Shown here piece by piece: positions 60,575 through 64,000 of a stretch of 64,000 nucleotides of DNA (positions are counted from its first letter, which is position 1; every line of letters starts with the position of its first letter). Under the pieces are notes generated by a model. That model did not search any database. It was not told where the DNA came from and saw only the letters and a program-made list of their open reading frames with translations. Source of the DNA: Streptomyces sp. NBC_00433. Its GTDB lineage: Bacteria > Actinomycetota > Actinomycetes > Streptomycetales > Streptomycetaceae. Made by a program: the position numbers and the translations under genes. The stretch spans positions 8,922,573 to 8,986,572 of the forward strand of contig CP107926.1 of assembly GCA_036015235.1 (NCBI GenBank). The letters are read 5' to 3'.

Positions 60575-63103
60575 CTACCAGCGCATCCCGAGCGCGTCGA
60601 GTTCTGCGCGTCGCTGCTCGCCCAGCTTGTCTGCCCGGCGCCGGCAGTTGTCGACGAACAGCCCTAGCTTCACGTCCGTCACCGTCCCGTCCGGCTCGCT
60701 GAGGTGGACGACGGCCTTGCGGGGAACGGTCTGGAGGCTGCCTTGGCGGGCGTGGAACTCTTTGGCGGCCTGGATGTTCAGCGCCCACTTGTCGGCTTGT
60801 GTGCGGGGCGCTGGAGGCCGCTCAGACGCCTCTGCGGGGGACAGGTGGAGCATGTGCTCGAGCATCCACTGCTGCGCGGGTAGCAGCTGCTCCCAGTCCA
60901 GGCGCTGCGCCAGCGCCCACGCCCCGAGGTCTTCGCCCTGCACCGTGGCCTCGCTCGGCGCGGGCAGTGGGGCGCCGGCCTCGATGAGGTTGCGGCAGAG
61001 CTTGTAGCAGCGTTGCCAGGCGACGGGCCAGGCCGGGCACCAGCTCGGGTCGATCTGCTCTAGGGCGTCGCGGCGTTCTTCGGTCAGTGCCCCGGCGGTG
61101 GAGCCGACTGGCAGGCCGGCCTCACGCCGCGCCTCGATCTCCACCGCCCGCCGACCCGCGGTCCTCAAATTCTTTGCCCATACCCCTACAGGGTGTCCGT
61201 TCCAGGTGGCCGTGGTGGGCGGGAGGAAGTGCCCGTGTTCGGCCGCCCACCCCTGCGCTGCTGACAGTCCCTCCTGAAAAGCGACGTCCCAGTGCGACCA
61301 CACCATCTGCAACTCTTCGAGTTCCTTGGCGCGTGCGGGCTTCATCTGGCCCGCGTTGTAGAACCGCCGCTGATCGGCAATCCATGTTCCAAGTGGAAAA
61401 TCAGCGGGTTGCCAGTCCTCAGGCGTGGTGAATGAGTAGGGGACTTTCAGATCCCCGTTCTCCTTCACGTACCGGGTCGCGGCCTGGATTCCCTGACGCC
61501 AGTACGCATTTTCCGGCTGGAGAATACGGAGCTTCATGAACTGCGCCAACACGGCCGGATCACGCGGAGTGGAGAAGGAAAGCAGACTCTGCGCGGGAGC
61601 CGAGGTGGCGCCCTCTTCGCCCCGTCCGGCGGCCTTGATCTCCGCCACCGTGGGTTTCCGGTGGCGGGTGTTGGCCTGCTGCTCTGCCAGCGCTTCGATG
61701 GTGTCCGCGTCGTGACTACGGAGCGCAGCCAAAATTCGGGCCAATCCGTTGTACCCCTTGGACGTCAGCATGGCGTCCGGGTCCTCGTCCTTGCCGAGAA
61801 AAACCGGCACTACCAGGCTCGCTACCTTGCCTTCTCCCGGCTTCATGCGCAGTGCCCGGCCGACGATCTGGAGGATGTCGACCGCCGATCCGCGCACATC
61901 TCCGAAGAACACAGCGTCACAACCCTTGGTGTCGACGCCTTCCCCGAGAATGCGAACACTGGACAGCAGCCGCAGCCGCATGGGGACCAGGTCGCTGTCG
62001 ACGCGCTCGCCGACCGGATCGGCGAACTTCTCCAGGGTCGCCTTGCGGTGGTCGGGCTTGTGCTCCCCGCACAGCCACGACGCCCACACCCGATCCGGCT
62101 CCGGATACGTCTCCGGGTCGTCCTCCCACAGCCTCTGCGCGACCGCCGGCACCCCGGCCGCCATCGCTTCGGCCTCGCTGGTCCGGTAGTGGAACGTGAG
62201 CATGCGCCGCAGACCCTGCTCCGCCGACGTCTTCACCGCGGCGGTCTGCAACGCGGCGAGCCGACTCCCGCGCACGTTGTCCGACCGGGCCTCGATCCCC
62301 AGCAGCGCGGCCGCCTGGAGCTCCGGGTCGGTCACGTCGACACACACCACCTGCCACGCCGCGACCAAGCCCAGATTGCGGGCCTGCGAGAGCGTCAACT
62401 TGTACGCCACGCTGCCGAACAGCCCGTCCGGGTCGTCTTCCATGCTCGCGACCAGCACGGGCGCGCTGCTGCCGCCCTCTTCGGTCTCCGGCGCCTCCCA
62501 CACGCGCGGGGTGGCGGTCATGTAGAGCCGCCGGTCAGCCGGAATCTTGGCGTTGTCGTGAATCGCGGCCCACGGCTTCGAGCCGCGTCCACTGACCCGG
62601 TGGGCTTCGTCCACGACCACCAGCGACCAGGGCGCCAACCCCGCCTCATGCGCCCGCTGGAGCGTCCCCAGACCCACACTGGCGTACGTGGCGAAGACCG
62701 TCACCTGCTCCAGGCCGCGCGTCCACGCCACCAGCTCGTCCACGTCTGTCGTGCACGCCGCCAACCCCTGCGCATCCTCCGCCCGCAGCGAGCAGATCCC
62801 GTAGAACGGCCCCGTACGCCCGCCGGCCCGCCAAGCGGCCGCCATCTGCGTTAGCAGATCCAAGGTCGGCACGAGCACCAGTACCCGGCCCGCCCGCAAT
62901 TTCCGCGCAGTCAAAACCGCCATGAAAGTCTTTCCCGAACCGGTCGCCGCGATGACCTGCGCCCGCAGACCCTGCGCGGGCATTTCCTGACCCGGCTGCA
63001 ATTCGAGTTTCCGCACCGCCGCATCGGACCCCTCGATCTGATGCGGGAACGGGTCCATCTCTACGACCGTGTTTTCTGCTTCGGCAGTGACTACCGCCAC
63101 CAT
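60575..63103 (-). CDS. Telomere-proximal DEAH helicase with helicase-associated repeats
   Basis: An 842-residue protein; ATG 63103. Motif I is AATGSGKTFMA (52-62), DEAH box VVDEAHRVS (163-171), motif III TATPR (196-200) and motif VI QIVGRALRM. From about residue 540 come several helicase-associated (HA) repeats with W..G...LG.W/F pattern: AATRYVKENGDLKVPYSFTT, PLGTWIADQRRFYN, HPVGVWAKNLRTAGRR, VKLGLFVDNCRRRADKL. It begins about 900 bp from the telomere. Streptomyces replicons often carry such a helicase next to the end, for example the TtrA-type genes linked to end transfer and maintenance. The exact relation to ttrA is not proven. Several 3' fragments occur elsewhere in the window. Confidence 0.88.
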   Translation of the reverse strand: MVAVVTAEAENTVVEMDPFPHQIEGSDAAVRKLELQPGQEMPAQGLRAQVIAATGSGKTFMAVLTARKLRAGRVLVLVPTLDLLTQMAAAWRAGGRTGPFYGICSLRAEDAQGLAACTTDVDELVAWTRGLEQVTVFATYASVGLGTLQRAHEAGLAPWSLVVVDEAHRVSGRGSKPWAAIHDNAKIPADRRLYMTATPRVWEAPETEEGGSSAPVLVASMEDDPDGLFGSVAYKLTLSQARNLGLVAAWQVVCVDVTDPELQAAALLGIEARSDNVRGSRLAALQTAAVKTSAEQGLRRMLTFHYRTSEAEAMAAGVPAVAQRLWEDDPETYPEPDRVWASWLCGEHKPDHRKATLEKFADPVGERVDSDLVPMRLRLLSSVRILGEGVDTKGCDAVFFGDVRGSAVDILQIVGRALRMKPGEGKVASLVVPVFLGKDEDPDAMLTSKGYNGLARILAALRSHDADTIEALAEQQANTRHRKPTVAEIKAAGRGEEGATSAPAQSLLSFSTPRDPAVLAQFMKLRILQPENAYWRQGIQAATRYVKENGDLKVPYSFTTPEDWQPADFPLGTWIADQRRFYNAGQMKPARAKELEELQMVWSHWDVAFQEGLSAAQGWAAEHGHFLPPTTATWNGHPVGVWAKNLRTAGRRAVEIEARREAGLPVGSTAGALTEERRDALEQIDPSWCPAWPVAWQRCYKLCRNLIEAGAPLPAPSEATVQGEDLGAWALAQRLDWEQLLPAQQWMLEHMLHLSPAEASERPPAPRTQADKWALNIQAAKEFHARQGSLQTVPRKAVVHLSEPDGTVTDVKLGLFVDNCRRRADKLGEQRRAELDALGMRW

Positions 63104-63279
63104 GGTTTTGACGCCCTTCCATCCCGGGACGATGCGTGCCCCGGACGGGTGAACTCCGGGGGTGGTGCCCGAGTCCAGAGTCTAGCGGCTAAGAGAAGTT
63201 GACGCACTGCATCCCGCTACTTGCGGCCGAGAGGAGAGTTCACACCCGGTGAGGTCCCCTCCTCTGTATCGTCCGGACC

Positions 63280-63732
63280 ATGAAGACGCGTCACAAAGCG
63301 CACGCCATACTCCTCACGGACGCCGGCCAGCTCCTTTTCCTCCAGCGCGGCTGGCCGGGCGGCACGCCCTACTGCACTGCCGTCGGAGGGACCATCGAGC
63401 CCGACGACACTGACCTGACAGCGGGCCTTCGTCGCGAAGTCATGGAAGAAGTCGGAGCCGAGATCGGCCCGCCCACACCGATACTCACCCTCACCGAACC
63501 CGGCCCCCCGATTGCCGTGATCCACCACTACTTCACAGCTCAAGTGCTCAGCCTGGACCCTGCTCGACGTCATGGCCCGGAGCTCGACAACCCTGATGTC
63601 GGCACCTTCGATCCCATACAGATCCCAGCCACCGCTGACGCCCTCACAGCTCTCAACCTCCGCCCGCCAGAGCTTGCGGCATACGCCCTCACCCACCTGG
63701 TGACACCGCGAACCGAACCCCCTCCCTCCTAA
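63280..63732 (+). CDS. NUDIX hydrolase
   Basis: A 150-residue protein; ATG 63280. Nudix box GGTIEPDDTDLTAGLRREVM, then EEVGAEIG (about 36-62), a common actinobacterial variant. It hydrolyses nucleoside-diphosphate-linked compounds; the substrate is unknown. It is the last gene before the telomere and is divergent from the helicase, with about 175 bp between their starts. Confidence 0.88.
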   Translation: MKTRHKAHAILLTDAGQLLFLQRGWPGGTPYCTAVGGTIEPDDTDLTAGLRREVMEEVGAEIGPPTPILTLTEPGPPIAVIHHYFTAQVLSLDPARRHGPELDNPDVGTFDPIQIPATADALTALNLRPPELAAYALTHLVTPRTEPPPS

Positions 63733-63796
63733 CCAGCTTGCTTGTTGCCCGCCCTGCACGGCCCGCACCGAACGGCTGTTCCCGCACCGATTGCGG

Positions 63797-64000
63797 GGCG
63801 CGGAGCGCTCCGCCGGGACCCGAGCGGAGCGAGGGGCCCCGGCCCGCCTGGAGGCGGGCGGAGCCCGCCGGTTGGCGGGCCGTCAACCCTGGAGCGAAGC
63901 GGAGGGGTTGGCCCGGCTACGCCGGGCAGACCGCGCGGAGCGCGGTCACGCAGAGCGAAGCGAGGCGTGACGCTTGCACAGCGCGCAGCGCTGTGGTACC
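63797..64000. repeat. Streptomyces-type telomere (right end)
   Basis: A row of hairpins: GCCCGCCT/AGGCGGGC at 63843-63860, GCCCGCC/GGCGGGC at 63863-63880, CAACCC/GGGTTG with an inner GCGAAGC at 63884-63910, GCCCGGC-TAC-GCCGGGC at 63911-63927, CCGCGC-GGA-GCGCGG at 63931-63945, GTCACGC/GCGTGAC with inner GCGAAGC at 63945-63971, and CACAGCGC-GCA-GCGCTGTG at 63977-63995, then GTACC. Read inward from the end it starts GGTACCACAGCGCTGCGCGC, very close (from memory) to archetypal telomere sequence after the first palindrome. The terminal CCCGCGGAGCGG-type bases appear to be missing. Confidence 0.85.

Noticed and set aside
61661..62854. 397-codon plus-strand frame opposite the telomeric helicase
   Set aside because: Shadow frame with arginine/proline bias; helicase motifs lie on the other strand.
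63813..63842. Rho-independent terminator for the NUDIX gene
   Set aside because: These stems belong to the continuous palindrome array of the telomere; a separate terminator cannot be distinguished.

Overview
The window looks like the right-hand end of a linear Streptomyces replicon, either a chromosome arm or a linear plasmid. GC content is very high throughout. GTG starts, Shine-Dalgarno-led short-overlap operons and Streptomyces-type families (Replic_Relax, a small CxxC family I recall as DUF6233, terminal helicase) are common. The last ~200 bp (63797-64000) are a dense row of palindromes with GNA-type loops. Read as reverse complement they closely match, from memory, the archetypal Streptomyces telomere, so the window appears to stop about a dozen bases short of the physical DNA end.

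Left part (1-9.8 kb): the 3' end of cas6e (type I-E Cascade) is followed 42 bp later by a Mu/TniA-type DDE transposase and an overlapping TniB/TnsC-like AAA ATPase. They occupy the place where cas1 and cas2 normally follow cas6e. This is the strongest candidate for a new system: a type I-E CRISPR-associated transposon. A 2,090-codon STAND NTPase with a nuclease-like N-terminus and a small overlapping companion gene follow, either as cargo or as a separate defence operon.

Middle part (9.9-34 kb): insertion sequences (ISL3, IS256, IS5-type, IS21 remnants) are interleaved with defence or conflict genes. These are an AlbA_2 protein, a complete three-gene ABC-three-component (ABC-3C) operon, a coiled-coil CHAT protease, a broken SIR2 gene and a membrane NACHT NTPase. 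There are also hypothetical genes and decayed fragments.

Right-middle part (34-54.5 kb): an ISL3-family element with clear 8-bp target duplications carries a passenger gene. Two inverted IS110-family elements with conserved 5' leaders (probable bridge-RNA genes) flank a phosphotransferase gene. A replication-relaxation gene, an IS3 element and two back-to-back DDE elements follow; one of the latter carries a tiny KOW-domain gene. Three unrelated IS families in one window therefore each carry a non-transposase gene inside their inverted repeats.

Terminal part (54.5-64 kb): a GAF-PP2C phosphatase, an IS5 transposase, an ECF sigma operon, a secreted protein, the telomeric helicase and a NUDIX hydrolase, then the telomere. 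Same-orientation 3' fragments of the helicase lie at 24.5, 49.5 and 58.8-59.5 kb. This suggests repeated end replacement or recombination, with older ends stranded internally.
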